The notes: generated by a model from the letters alone, not told the origin. Shown: positions 1-8,584, counted from the stretch's first letter. The stretch: 64,000 bases of DNA from Lacisediminihabitans profunda (GCF_008040105.1 NZ_VRMG01000009.1:248001-312000), one strand, 5' to 3'. Made by a program: numbers and translations.

Positions 1-207
1 CGCTTCTTCCTGTCCTGGGCGCAGGCCTGGCAGCTCAAGTCGCGGGACGAGGAGGCGGTGCGGCTCATCGCGATCGACCCGCATTCACCCAATGAGTTCC
101 GATGCAACCAGATAGTGCGCAACATCGACGCGTTCTATGAGACCTTTGGAGTGACAGAAGCCGATCGACTGTGGCTCGATCCAGAAGAGCGCGTGACTAT
201 TTGGTAG
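1..207 (+). CDS. M13 (neprilysin/PepO-like) metallopeptidase, C-terminal fragment
   Basis: The window opens inside a gene; its last 68 codons are present and end at TAG 205-207. The translated tail contains HSPNEFRCN followed by an IVRNIDAFYETFG-like stretch, which matches the conserved C-terminal part of M13 zinc endopeptidases (neprilysin, PepO). The HExxH zinc motif lies upstream of the window and cannot be checked. The protein would be a roughly 650-residue oligopeptidase. Its last 37 bases overlap the putative GTG start of the next gene. Confidence 0.8.
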   Translation, partial: RFFLSWAQAWQLKSRDEEAVRLIAIDPHSPNEFRCNQIVRNIDAFYETFGVTEADRLWLDPEERVTIW

Positions 208-1109
208 TTGGGACGAGCGACAACGTACGTCGAGAGCGAATCCGCACCCCCCGTGTCGGTCGCCATCGCGGAGCCGCGGGAGCCGAAAGCTTCTCCGGCA
301 GCTTCACCGCGCTCGGACAGCTCGCCTACGCGGGCGCCCGCGTCTCCGCGCACGTCGTCGACCTGCGCAGCGGCGCCACTCTCGTGTCGATCGACGACCG
401 GATCGTGCTGCCGGCGGCGGGCATCGGCCAGGTCCTGCTGCTGATCGAGGTCTCGGCGCGCATCACCTCCCGTGAGCTGGGCGGCTACGGGATCCTCGAC
501 AAGACGCCGGCGGATGCGATCGGTGCCCCCGGCATCTGGCACCGGCTTCAGGCGCCGGTCCTGCCCGTCGCCGACCTCGCCGCGCTGGTCGGTGCCACGA
601 GCGACAGCCTCGCCACCAACGTGCTGTTGCGGCACATCGGGCTGGAGGCGGTGCGCACGCGCACCGAGTCGCTCGGGCTCGCCCGCACCGCGCTGCTCGA
701 CCTGGCCCGCACGACCCGGGGACCGGATGACGCCCCGCAACTGTCCGTGGCGTCCACCGCCGAACTCGCCTGGCTCTTCGGCGCCCTCTCCCGCGGAGAG
801 ATCGTCGACCATGTCACGAGCGACCGCGTGCTCGGCTGGCTCGCCCTCAACGCCGACCTCTCGCTCGTGGCGAGCGCGTTCGGCCTCGCTCCGCTCGCCC
901 ACCTCTCGACCGATCACGGCATCCGCGTGGTCAACAAGACCGGCGTCGACTTCGGCGTGCGCGCGGAGGCCGGGCTGCTGAGCGGATCGAGGACCGGGGT
1001 GGCGTACGCCGTCACCGTGCAGTTCGCAGATGCGGATCTCGCGACGAGGCTGCGCGTGATCGAGGCCATCCGCACTGTCGGTTACGACCTGCTCGAGTAC
1101 GTGTACTGA
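171..1109 (+). CDS. Serine-hydrolase / class A beta-lactamase-like protein with degenerate active site
   Basis: A 312-residue protein if the GTG at 171 is used. This start overlaps the upstream gene, and the first 45 or so residues are not family-like, so the true start is uncertain. The fold is suggested by a KTG triad at 256-258 (VNKTGVDFG) and by ATSDSLATNVLL around 142-153, which aligns with the SDN region. Where the nucleophile motif SxxK should be, the sequence reads AAGIGQVLLLIE (residues 82-93), so both the catalytic Ser and Lys are missing, and SDN reads SDS. I infer a penicillin-binding or pseudo-enzyme role rather than beta-lactam hydrolysis. No signal peptide is visible. Confidence 0.7.
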   Translation: MARSRRARDYLVVGTSDNVRRERIRTPRVGRHRGAAGAESFSGSFTALGQLAYAGARVSAHVVDLRSGATLVSIDDRIVLPAAGIGQVLLLIEVSARITSRELGGYGILDKTPADAIGAPGIWHRLQAPVLPVADLAALVGATSDSLATNVLLRHIGLEAVRTRTESLGLARTALLDLARTTRGPDDAPQLSVASTAELAWLFGALSRGEIVDHVTSDRVLGWLALNADLSLVASAFGLAPLAHLSTDHGIRVVNKTGVDFGVRAEAGLLSGSRTGVAYAVTVQFADADLATRLRVIEAIRTVGYDLLEYVY

Positions 1110-1129
1110 CCCCCACTTCGGGGTACACC

Positions 1130-1147
1130 GCCCCGCCCAGTCGGGGC
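1130..1147 (+). terminator. Hairpin after the serine-hydrolase-like gene
   Basis: GCCCCG and CGGGGC form a perfect 6-bp stem around a CCCAGT loop, 20 nt after the stop codon. A CCCC/GGGG mini-hairpin lies just before it. There is no U-run, which is common for actinobacterial terminators. Confidence 0.45.
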
Positions 1148-1204
1148 AGATAGCCGGTTATTCCCATGACTGGCGGCGATTTTCGTCGCTTCGACGCCGT
1201 GAAC

Positions 1205-1304
1205 CGACGGATTCCGTCGAGATTCGTTCGGCGAAGGTGGACAGAAACCATTGTCCGCCAAAGGGGGGACCCACTAGGCTCGCCCCAGGCACTTGAGCCA
1301 GTGG
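1205..1304 (+). promoter_or_regulatory. Structured leader upstream of the LAXTG protein gene
   Basis: Three consecutive inverted repeats lie in the 250-bp gap before the surface-protein gene: CGACGG/CCGTCG (1205-1219), GGTGGACA/TGTCCGCC (1236-1259, one G-U) and CCACTaGGCTC/GAGCCAGTGG (1271-1304, a 10-bp stem with one bulged A). The last ends 58 nt before the ATG. If transcribed they would give a folded 5' leader. I do not recognise a known riboswitch class. Confidence 0.35.
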
Positions 1305-1362
1305 TAACCCGAGCCACCGACCGACCCGACTGTGCCTGCCAATTAAATAGGACGACCCATCC

Positions 1363-3924
1363 ATGTCGCTTACCCGGCGGCCACGGCGATCCCCCGACGC
1401 CAGGCCTCATTCTGTTCTGCTCTTTTCCCCGAACACGAGCCCCCTTCGTCAGCGTCTGAGACGCGCGCTCGCCGCCTTCACCACGGCTGTGCTCGCCGTT
1501 GGATTGGTCGCCGTGGGCGTCGCCGCGCCGGCGTCGGCACAGCTGAACCAGCCATCCGACTGGGTTACCCTGCCGGGTGAGGCGTGCGTCAACGTGGGCT
1601 ACTCGACGAATGATTCGGCGAGCAACCCCTACGTTCTCCCGGCAGCCATGCCGGTCGGCCTGCCCGCCGGTGGCACCTACTCCAAGGTCATCGTGAAGGC
1701 GGGGAATACCGGCACGAGCGTGGTGCACGAGAACACGGTCTACGCGCCCATCGAGGTCACCGGAACGACCGTGAAGTGGATCTACCGGGCCGCGCTGGCC
1801 GCCGGCGACACCTTCGTGCACGACGAGAAGCCGAGCATCAGCCATGTGATCGTCTGCGCGGTCCCCGCTCCGGTCCCGGTCGCGAAGTGCATCCCCGATT
1901 CCGCCATCAGCTACACCTACAACCCCGCCGACAACTCGGGCGTCGTGACGGTGGCCAACCCCAAGGGCTCGACGGGCGTGCTGTGCGCGCCGCTCTACAT
2001 CACCGCCACGAGCTGGAAGTACAAGCAGAACGCGGTGTGGGGTCAGACCCTCGACGTGGTGAACAAGGTGGCCATCACCACCCCGGGAACCTACCCGTAC
2101 TCGGCCGCGGTGTCCTGCGGCCAGGGCGACATCTATGCCTCCCGCTACGCCTTCATCGAGCCGACTCCCGAGCTGACCGGCCCCCAGCCCTGGGAGAAGT
2201 TCCTGAGTGGACTCGGATTCGCCACCAGCACCCCCGGAAATACCTACACGCAGCAGCCGACCAACTGCTACGGACTGGTCGTGCCGGTCGCACCGACACT
2301 CACCCTGGCCTCGGCCTGTGGAGTGTACGGAACCGTGACGCCCGCCGTGACGGATGGCGTGCTCTACACGACGGTGTTCACGAAGGCGACCGGCGACTAC
2401 ACGGTCACCGCCACCCCCACCGCGGGGCACCATTTCGCCGGCTGGGTGGGGTCGAAGGTGTGGTCGGGCAATGTCGGCGTCTATGTGGACTGCGTGCTCA
2501 AGCCCACGGTGACGATCACGACCGGCGAGTGCTACGCCGACGCCGGGTACTCGAGCAAAATGGTTTCTGCTGTTTTCAACAACGTCGGGTCTAACGTCGC
2601 TGTCACGTTCACCGGCGCTGGCGTCTCGGAGACTGTTCCGGCCGGTCAGAGCACGACGGTGCAGTTGAGCCCGGTCGGCAACGCCGGTGCGTCGCTCGTC
2701 TTCACCGCCGCCGGTCAGACCTTCACGCTTGCGGTGCCGGCGTTCGCCGACTGTGGCGCCGAGACCGACCCGAGCGCGAGCGTCGCCGTGGGTGCGTGTG
2801 TCTACGACGAGAACGGCACCGCCGGAGCACGGAGCGTCGAGTTCACCTTCGACAACTCCAAGAGCAACCGTGCGGTCGACTTCGTCGTCGCCTCTCTGCC
2901 GCAGCTCAACCGCACGGTCGCTGCGGGCGCCACGGTGAAGGTCAGCGCGGACGACGTGTCGGCCGCGGGTGGCAGTTACACGGTCACCGCGGACGGCCTG
3001 ACGTTCACGTTGTCGGTGCCGGCCTGCCCGGAGCCGACCAGGCCGGAGCCGGTCACGACCCACAAGGTCGTCGAGAGCGCTCCGGACTGCTCCACCAGCT
3101 CGGTGACCATCACGACCACCGACACGACTACCTCCTGGGTGTTCGACGGCGCGAAAGCGGAGTGGGTGCGTGGTGACGACATCGTCACCGTCGCGACCTC
3201 CACTCGTGACCTGACCAAGGGCGAGGCGGCACACTGCATCACCATCCCGACCGACCCGACGTCTCACGACCAGGTCTGCCTCTCGAATGACGAGTCGGCG
3301 ACCCTCGTGAGCGGCTACATCTCGGTCGTGCTTCAGGCCGGCGTCAGGTACACCATCCACAACACGGCGGACGCGGACGCGACGAACGATATCGTCGCGA
3401 CGAAGGCAGACACCTCGCTCGAACCCGGCACGTACCGGGTGACCGCCGAGGCCCTGCCCGGATACACGCTCGCGCCATTCGACCCGTTCCCGCTCTTCAC
3501 GATCGCGAGCGCCGGCGCCTGTGAGCAACTGCCGTCGCACGCCCTCGCCGACGGTTCGGCCACGGGCACGGACCAGGTCTGCAGCGCGAACACCCTGAAG
3601 AGCGGCTACATCACGGTGGCTCTCGACCAGGGCCTGTCGTACTTCATCGATGGCGTGGAGCTCACGTCGGCGGTGACCAACGAGAAGCCGGGAACGTACG
3701 TCGTGACCGGAGTCGCCCAGGACGGCTTCCAGTGGAACGGGGACCCGTGGACGATCGTGATCGCCGCGGCAAGCTCATCCTGCCTCACGGTGGTCACCGA
3801 ACTGAAGACGCTGGCCTTCACCGGGTTCACCGGCGGGGCAGGGTACCTGGGCCTCGCGGGCCTGATGCTTCTGCTCGGTGGGGCACTGACCCTCTGGTCA
3901 CGTCGCCGCAATGCGCGTCCGTAG
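1363..3924 (+). CDS. Large secreted, sortase-anchored (LAXTG) surface protein with Ig-like modules
   Basis: An 853-residue cell-wall protein. The ATG follows an AGGACG ribosome-binding site. Residues 29-59 form a basic, then hydrophobic, signal peptide with probable cleavage after ASA59. The C-terminus has LAFTG at 817-821, a hydrophobic helix and an SRRR tail, which is a class E sortase (LAXTG) sorting signal. The ectoplasmic part is Thr/Val/Ser-rich with regularly spaced Cys. Residues around 385-560 contain two tandem modules of about 90 residues, each starting with a VxxGxC motif and ending FTLxVPxxxxC. Residues around 625-805 contain two more related modules (DQVC...SGYI.V.L..G..Y.I). No enzyme domain is evident, so adhesion or coat function is only an inference. 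No sortase is encoded in the window. Confidence 0.85.
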   Translation: MSLTRRPRRSPDARPHSVLLFSPNTSPLRQRLRRALAAFTTAVLAVGLVAVGVAAPASAQLNQPSDWVTLPGEACVNVGYSTNDSASNPYVLPAAMPVGLPAGGTYSKVIVKAGNTGTSVVHENTVYAPIEVTGTTVKWIYRAALAAGDTFVHDEKPSISHVIVCAVPAPVPVAKCIPDSAISYTYNPADNSGVVTVANPKGSTGVLCAPLYITATSWKYKQNAVWGQTLDVVNKVAITTPGTYPYSAAVSCGQGDIYASRYAFIEPTPELTGPQPWEKFLSGLGFATSTPGNTYTQQPTNCYGLVVPVAPTLTLASACGVYGTVTPAVTDGVLYTTVFTKATGDYTVTATPTAGHHFAGWVGSKVWSGNVGVYVDCVLKPTVTITTGECYADAGYSSKMVSAVFNNVGSNVAVTFTGAGVSETVPAGQSTTVQLSPVGNAGASLVFTAAGQTFTLAVPAFADCGAETDPSASVAVGACVYDENGTAGARSVEFTFDNSKSNRAVDFVVASLPQLNRTVAAGATVKVSADDVSAAGGSYTVTADGLTFTLSVPACPEPTRPEPVTTHKVVESAPDCSTSSVTITTTDTTTSWVFDGAKAEWVRGDDIVTVATSTRDLTKGEAAHCITIPTDPTSHDQVCLSNDESATLVSGYISVVLQAGVRYTIHNTADADATNDIVATKADTSLEPGTYRVTAEALPGYTLAPFDPFPLFTIASAGACEQLPSHALADGSATGTDQVCSANTLKSGYITVALDQGLSYFIDGVELTSAVTNEKPGTYVVTGVAQDGFQWNGDPWTIVIAAASSSCLTVVTELKTLAFTGFTGGAGYLGLAGLMLLLGGALTLWSRRRNARP

Positions 3925-3945
3925 CGTCTAACAGGTAGTGGGACG

Positions 3946-3986
3946 GAGGGTCCCGTTCCCGGTCGAGAGACCGGGGCGGGGCCCTC
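3946..3986 (+). terminator. Strong two-tier terminator hairpin after the LAXTG gene
   Basis: The outer arms GAGGGTCCCG (3946-3955) and CGGGGCCCTC (3977-3986) enclose the inner perfect stem CCCGGTC/GACCGGG (3958-3964 and 3969-3975) with a GAGA tetraloop. TTCC follows. It starts 21 nt after the stop codon. Confidence 0.8.
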
Positions 3987-4009
3987 TTCCGTCTACCGGG
4001 TGCGGCGGA

Positions 4010-4076
4010 CGCCCTCCGCCGCATGCCGGTCGCCGCGACGATGTTCGCCGGAGGCTGGACCATCTCGGCCCTCTGG
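4010..4076 (+). pseudogene. 3' end of an amidohydrolase gene (remnant in repeat copy 1)
   Basis: In frame, this stretch encodes a peptide reading ALRRMPVAAT then MFAGGWTISAL, which resembles the extreme C-terminus of YtcJ-type amidohydrolases (usually ..LRxMPVAATxVGGRxTY). Nothing upstream continues the enzyme. The expected stop codon reads TGG here but TAG in the second copy (38525-38527). It is a gene tail carried with the repeat element, not a functional gene. Confidence 0.55.
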
Positions 4077-4491
4077 TTGTGCCGCCTAGTTGTGCCGCCC
4101 GCGTCGGTCAGGCCGTGTTCTGCAGGACGGGCCCTGAGGCGTGGGTGCCTACCCCACAGACTCTGGTTATGCAGGACAGCTTGTGCAGGACACGGCAGGG
4201 GTATGGCGACTCGAACGGTTCCGGTCTGCAGGACGCTTCCGTCGGTTCTGCCCCGATCGTCCTCGCTGTCCGCCCGAGGCGTCCTGCACAACCCGTCCTG
4301 CCGTCCTTCACAACGCGTCCTGCACAACTGGAGTTTGTGGGGCGGGCACCCGTGGACGGCGGCGCCGTCCTGCACAACGCGTGCCAGGGCAAGGGAGTGC
4401 CGCACTGTGGCGGGGACACAGGCTCCACACCGCGATCGGAGCCCGCCCACCCATCAGCCGGTTAACCCAACATCCTGGGCAGTACAGCTAG
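4013..4491. repeat. Palindromic intergenic element, copy 1 (left-truncated)
   Basis: About 480 bp shared with 38466-38980. It contains the amidohydrolase tail, then CTAGTTGTGCCGCC, then TGCAGGAC words in the left half (4121, 4170, 4183, 4227) and their reverse, TCCTGCA, in the right half (4282, 4318, 4367). A 35-nt inverted pair lies at 4143-4177 and 4317-4351. The right end reads GGTTAACCC...CCTGGGCAGTACA (cagtaca at 4480-4486) and finishes in CTAG, whose complement is the TAG stop of hemA. It lies between the convergent LAXTG and hemA genes. ORFs crossing it are not coding. Confidence 0.8.
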
Positions 4492-5756
4492 GCGAGCTGG
4501 TCCAGCTGACCGTCGGAATTCGGCCGTTCGGCCGGGGTGGGAAGCTCGATGCCGAACAGGGCCACCACGGCCTCGTTGAACGACGCCGCCTCGCCGGCGC
4601 GGGCGAGCTCTCGAGCCCGGACGGATGGGGTGTGCAGCAGCACTCCGGCGAGATGACGCAGCGCCGCCTCGGTGCGGCCGTCACTGTCGCCGCGGGCGCG
4701 AGCCCGATCGATCTCGGCGTCGAGGACCCCGAAGACATGGGCACGCAGGGCGACGATGGCCGGGGTGAGCTGCTGCTCGGCGGTCTTCGCCGCATGCTCG
4801 GACACGGCCTCGCTCACGAGAGCGCGGGCGTCGCTCGCGGCAGTGAGCTCCTCGAGCGGGGCGTGCAGGCTCACGGTCTCGAGGTCGAGGAGCTCGATGC
4901 CCGGGATGGCGGCGATCGCCGGATCGACGTTGCGGGGGAGGCCGAGATCGATCACGATTCTGCGGCGCCCCTGAGCGACGATCGCCGTCGTGATGACCGG
5001 CGTGCTCGTGCTGGTGCAGGTGATGACGACGTCGGCATCGGCGATGGCGGACCGCAGATCGTCAGTGGCGGCCATCCCGTGACGCAGCGCGAAACGCGCG
5101 GCGCGCCCGGAGGCCGAGAACACGGTCAGATCGGCTGCACCTCGGTCTCGAAGCGCGGCGATCGTGGTGCCGGCGTACTGGCCGGTGCCCACGATGAGAA
5201 CTCGAGTGGCGGCCCAGTCGGCGATGCGGCTGGAGGTGAGCTCGAGCGCGAGGCGAACGAGCGAGCGTCCGGCGCCGCCGAGCGCCGTGCGGTTCTTCAC
5301 GCCTCGGGAGGTGTGGGCGGCCCGCTGGAAGAGGCGTTCGAGGCCGGACGAAGTGGTGCCCGCCACGCGAGCCTCCTCGAGGGCCCGGCGCACCTGGCCG
5401 GAGATCTCGTCTTCGCCGAGGATCACGGATTCGAGACCCGCGGACACGGCGAAGAGATGGCTGGCCACATCGTCTCCCTGCAGCACGCGTACCGAGGCGG
5501 TGAGTTCGTCCGCCTCGATCCCGCTCGCTTCGCTGATCACCCGAACGGTCCTCGCCACCGAATCGCTTGAGGTGGTCAGCGGTTCCGCGATCTCGAGGTA
5601 CGCCTCGAAGCGGTTGCAGGTGGCGAGCACGACCGCGCCCGTGACGAAGTCCCCGTTCTGCACCAGGATGCCGGCCGCCCGCGGCGCACCGATCGAGAGC
5701 TTCTCGAGAAGGTCGAAGCTCGCGTTTTGGTGGTTGGCGGTGAGGCAGAGAAGCAC
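4488..5756 (-). CDS. hemA: Glutamyl-tRNA reductase
   Basis: A 422-residue GluTR that reduces glutamyl-tRNA(Glu) with NADPH to glutamate-1-semialdehyde, the first step of C5 heme synthesis. The N-terminal catalytic domain carries nucleophile Cys47 in [14 protein letters not shown]. The motif [16 protein letters not shown] follows, and the Rossmann motif [11 protein letters not shown] marks the NADPH domain. A C-terminal helical dimerisation region completes the usual length. The start is GTG at 5756, six bases downstream of a possible TATGCT -10 box, so the mRNA may be leaderless. It diverges from hemE and ends exactly on the CTAG of the repeat element. Confidence 0.96.
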   Translation of the reverse strand: MLLCLTANHQNASFDLLEKLSIGAPRAAGILVQNGDFVTGAVVLATCNRFEAYLEIAEPLTTSSDSVARTVRVISEASGIEADELTASVRVLQGDDVASHLFAVSAGLESVILGEDEISGQVRRALEEARVAGTTSSGLERLFQRAAHTSRGVKNRTALGGAGRSLVRLALELTSSRIADWAATRVLIVGTGQYAGTTIAALRDRGAADLTVFSASGRAARFALRHGMAATDDLRSAIADADVVITCTSTSTPVITTAIVAQGRRRIVIDLGLPRNVDPAIAAIPGIELLDLETVSLHAPLEELTAASDARALVSEAVSEHAAKTAEQQLTPAIVALRAHVFGVLDAEIDRARARGDSDGRTEAALRHLAGVLLHTPSVRARELARAGEAASFNEAVVALFGIELPTPAERPNSDGQLDQLA

Positions 5757-5830
5757 GTCGATAGCATACGCCCGCTCGCCGTCGAGCAGGCTGGGCGACG
5801 GCCCGGCGCCGCTCGCCCATACTTAAGGAC
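5757..5830. promoter_or_regulatory. hemA/hemE divergent promoter region
   Basis: Only 74 bp separate the two GTG starts. On the minus strand TATGCT (5763-5768) lies 6 nt from the hemA start. On the plus strand TACTTA lies 5-6 nt before the hemE GTG. Both spacings suit leaderless transcripts. No clear operator dyad is visible. Confidence 0.45.
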
Positions 5831-6883
5831 GTGAACCTGCCTGCACACCACCCCCTCGTCGACGGCGGAACGGCCGCCTCCCCCCTGATCAGGGCCTACC
5901 GCGGCGACCGCCCGGAGACCACGCCCGTCTGGTTCATGCGCCAGGCCGGCCGGTCGCTTCCCGAGTACCGCGCACTGCGGGTGGGCATGGCCATGCTCGA
6001 CGCCTGCCTCGATCCCGAGCTCTCGAGCGAGATCACGCTCCAGCCCGTGCGCCGCCACGGCGTCGATGCGGCGATCTTCTTCAGCGACATCGTCGTTCCG
6101 CTCCGGCTCGCCGGCGTCGACGTGGACATCGTGCCGGGGCGCGGCCCGGTGCTCGGCACGACCATCCGCACGGCGCGGGATGTCGCCGCCCTCCGCCCCC
6201 TGGATCCGGCCGCCCTCTCCCCGATCGCTGAGGGCGTGGCCCGCACCGTGGCCGAACTCGGGTCCACCCCCCTCATCGGGTTCGCCGGCGCACCGTTCAC
6301 CCTCGCCGCTTACCTCGTCGAGGGCGGCCCGTCCAAGGATCACCTTCGCGCGCGCACCCTCATGCACTCCGACCCCGCGGCCTGGGATGCCCTGCTCGGC
6401 TGGGCGGCGGACGTCACCGGTGCCTTCCTGCGCGCCCAGGTGCTCGCCGGGGCCAGCGCCGTGCAACTCTTCGACTCGTGGGTCGGATCGCTCTCCGTCG
6501 TCGACTACGAGTCGCGCGTCTCGCAATTCTCGGCACAGGCGATCGCGCACGTGAAGGACCTCGGCGTGCCGGTCGTGCACTTCGGCGTCGGCACCGGGGA
6601 GCTTCTCCGGTCGATGCACGCGATCGGCGCCGACGTGATGGGAGTCGACGACCGCATCCCGCTCGACGAGGCGTCTCGGCGGCTCGGGGCGGAGGTGCCG
6701 CTGCAGGGCAACATCAACCCCGCGTTCCTCGCCGCGCCGTGGCCGGTGCTGGAGCGGCACGTGCTCGACGTGATCGAGCGCGGTCGCGCCGCGAGCGCCC
6801 ACGTGCTCAATTTGGGACACGGAGTGCCTCCGGAGACGGACCCGGGCGTGCTCACCCGCATCGTGGAGCTCGCCCATGCCTGA
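5831..6883 (+). CDS. hemE: Uroporphyrinogen III decarboxylase
   Basis: A 350-residue cytosolic enzyme that decarboxylates the four acetate side chains of uroporphyrinogen III to give coproporphyrinogen III. The signature PVWFMRQAGRSLPEYR lies near residues 33-48 and contains the substrate-binding Arg residues. FFSDIVVPL supplies the catalytic Asp. GFAGAPFTLAAYLVEGG and the C-terminal LNLGHGVPPETDP are also diagnostic. GTG start. It opens the main heme operon and overlaps hemY by 8 nt. Confidence 0.97.
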   Translation: MNLPAHHPLVDGGTAASPLIRAYRGDRPETTPVWFMRQAGRSLPEYRALRVGMAMLDACLDPELSSEITLQPVRRHGVDAAIFFSDIVVPLRLAGVDVDIVPGRGPVLGTTIRTARDVAALRPLDPAALSPIAEGVARTVAELGSTPLIGFAGAPFTLAAYLVEGGPSKDHLRARTLMHSDPAAWDALLGWAADVTGAFLRAQVLAGASAVQLFDSWVGSLSVVDYESRVSQFSAQAIAHVKDLGVPVVHFGVGTGELLRSMHAIGADVMGVDDRIPLDEASRRLGAEVPLQGNINPAFLAAPWPVLERHVLDVIERGRAASAHVLNLGHGVPPETDPGVLTRIVELAHA

Positions 6884-8177
6884 TGTCGTGGTCGTCGGCG
6901 CCGGGATCGCGGGGCTCGTGGCTGCGCGCGATCTCGCAGCCGGAGGCCTGTCCGTGACCCTGCTCGAGGCGACCGACCGGCTCGGCGGCAAGGTGGCGAG
7001 GCACACGGTCGGCGGCCTCGAACTGGACGCCGGGGCCGAGAGCTTCGCCACCCGTCGGGGAACCGTCACCGCGCTCGCCGCCGAACTCGGGCTCGAGCCG
7101 GCGATCGTGCAGCCGAACCCGGCGGGCGCGTGGCTGCAGCCCCTGGCCGGACCGGCGCTCCCCCTGCCCAAGACGGCGCTCCTCGGCATCCCGGGCACCC
7201 CGCTCGCGGCCGATGTGATCGCGGTGGTCGGGATGCGGGCCGCCCTTCGGGCCCAGCTCGACGAACTCATGCCGAGCGCGGTGGGCGCGAAGGAACGCAC
7301 CCTCGGCGGCCTCGTGCGGCGCCGGATGGGGGACGGCGTGGTCGACAGACTGGTCGCCCCGGTCGTGATCGGTATCCATTCCCGGCACCCGGACGAACTC
7401 GACGTCGATGTGGTGGCCCCCGGCCTCCGCGGCGCCCTGCGCGGCGCGGGCTCCCTCGCCCATGCGGTGCTTCGGCTGCGGGATGCCGCGCCGGCCGGCA
7501 CGGCCGTGTCCGGGTTCGAGGGCGGCATCGCCGAGCTCGTCGAGGCGTTGGCCGCCGACCTGCGCCGCCTCGGGGTCGTCATCCGCACCGGGGCGGTCGT
7601 CTCCTCGGTCGATGCCAGGGGCGTCACCCTCGCCGCCCGCGCCGACGCCGCCGACGCCGACGACGGCGAGCGGATCGACGCCCGACGGGTGGTGCTCGCC
7701 GCGCCACTCGGAGCGGCGACCGCCCCCTCGATCCTGCTCACCACTCTCGTGCTGGAGAGCGCGGCGCTCGATGCCGCGCCCCGGGGCACCGGGGTGCTCG
7801 TCGCACCCGGCGCCCCCGGCATCCGCGCGAAGGCGCTCACTCACGGGACGGCGAAGTGGTCGTGGCTGGCCGCCCTGGCCGGCGAACACCGGCACGTGGT
7901 CCGCCTCTCCTACGACGCGCGGCTCGTCGACGGCCTCGCCGCCGACGCCCTCGAGCGTCAGGCCGTCGCGGATGCCTCCGCCCTGCTCGACGTGCGAATC
8001 CCCGCGGGATCCGTCGTCGGTTTCTCGGCGGTGGGGTGGCCCGCCGTGCCGCCGGCGCCGCGCCCGATCGAGGGCGTGACGGTCGTCGGCGAGGGCGTGG
8101 CCGGCACCGGTTTGGCGGCAGTCATCGCCCACGCGCGGGCCCAAGCTGAACATTTGCTGCAAGGAATGGAGCCCTAG
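6876..8177 (+). CDS. hemY: Coproporphyrinogen III / protoporphyrinogen IX oxidase (FAD)
   Basis: A 433-residue FAD flavoprotein of the HemY/CgoX family. Because hemQ is present, it most likely oxidises coproporphyrinogen III to coproporphyrin III using O2, rather than acting on protoporphyrinogen. The N-terminal dinucleotide motif is VVGAGIAGLVAARDLA (residues 6-21). LEAxDRLGGK and LDAGAESFATRRG follow, and the C-terminus has VTVVGEGVAGTGLAAVIAHA. Translation is coupled to hemE by an 8-nt overlap. Confidence 0.93.
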   Translation: MPDVVVVGAGIAGLVAARDLAAGGLSVTLLEATDRLGGKVARHTVGGLELDAGAESFATRRGTVTALAAELGLEPAIVQPNPAGAWLQPLAGPALPLPKTALLGIPGTPLAADVIAVVGMRAALRAQLDELMPSAVGAKERTLGGLVRRRMGDGVVDRLVAPVVIGIHSRHPDELDVDVVAPGLRGALRGAGSLAHAVLRLRDAAPAGTAVSGFEGGIAELVEALAADLRRLGVVIRTGAVVSSVDARGVTLAARADAADADDGERIDARRVVLAAPLGAATAPSILLTTLVLESAALDAAPRGTGVLVAPGAPGIRAKALTHGTAKWSWLAALAGEHRHVVRLSYDARLVDGLAADALERQAVADASALLDVRIPAGSVVGFSAVGWPAVPPAPRPIEGVTVVGEGVAGTGLAAVIAHARAQAEHLLQGMEP

Positions 8178-8251
8178 CCCCCGGGGTCTACTGTGGAGGG
8201 CGTACCCCTATGGAGCGCCTCGGCGCTGGCGCACAACGGAACGGAGCATTC

Positions 8252-8578
8252 ATGCGAGGCAAACTACTCTTCCTCGTCGGACTGGCCGCGGGATACGTGC
8301 TCGGCACCCGGGCCGGTCGCGAGCGTTACGAGCAGATCAAGAGGGCTGCCAACCGACTGTGGAATGACCCCCGCGTGCAGCGCCAGGTCAAGCAGGCCGA
8401 AGACTTCGCCAAGGATAAGGCACCCGAGGTGGCCGACTTTCTCGCCGAAGGCGCGAAGAAGGTCGTCAGCCAGGTGAGCGGCAGGCCCGCGACTGCGAAG
8501 GCCCCGAAGTCGCGTCCGGCCGCCGCGAAGAAGTCGCCCGCGACTAGCACCGCGACCAGCACCGACACCGCGAAGTAG
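8252..8578 (+). CDS. YtxH-like small membrane-associated protein
   Basis: 108 residues from the ATG at 8252, preceded by CGGAGC; an upstream in-frame start at 8210 lacks a ribosome-binding site. The N-terminus MRGKLLFLVGLAAGYVLGTRAGRERY is cut here into a short hydrophobic helix (residues 4-18) and the GTRAGRERYE motif typical of YtxH-like proteins. An amphipathic helix follows, then a low-complexity Ala/Lys/Thr/Ser tail. It heads a three-gene envelope cassette (with the next two genes) inserted between hemY and hemQ. Function unknown. Confidence 0.8.
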   Translation: MRGKLLFLVGLAAGYVLGTRAGRERYEQIKRAANRLWNDPRVQRQVKQAEDFAKDKAPEVADFLAEGAKKVVSQVSGRPATAKAPKSRPAAAKKSPATSTATSTDTAK

Positions 8579-8584
8579 ACGATC

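Noticed and set aside
1012-3540. 842-residue minus-strand ORF opposite the LAXTG gene
   Set aside because: Arg/Gly/His-rich shadow frame of a high-GC gene; the plus strand has signal peptide, sorting signal and internal modules.
4023-5570. Plus-strand ORF from repeat copy 1 into hemA
   Set aside because: Consists of repeat sequence and the hemA shadow; its amidohydrolase-like start is a gene tail only.
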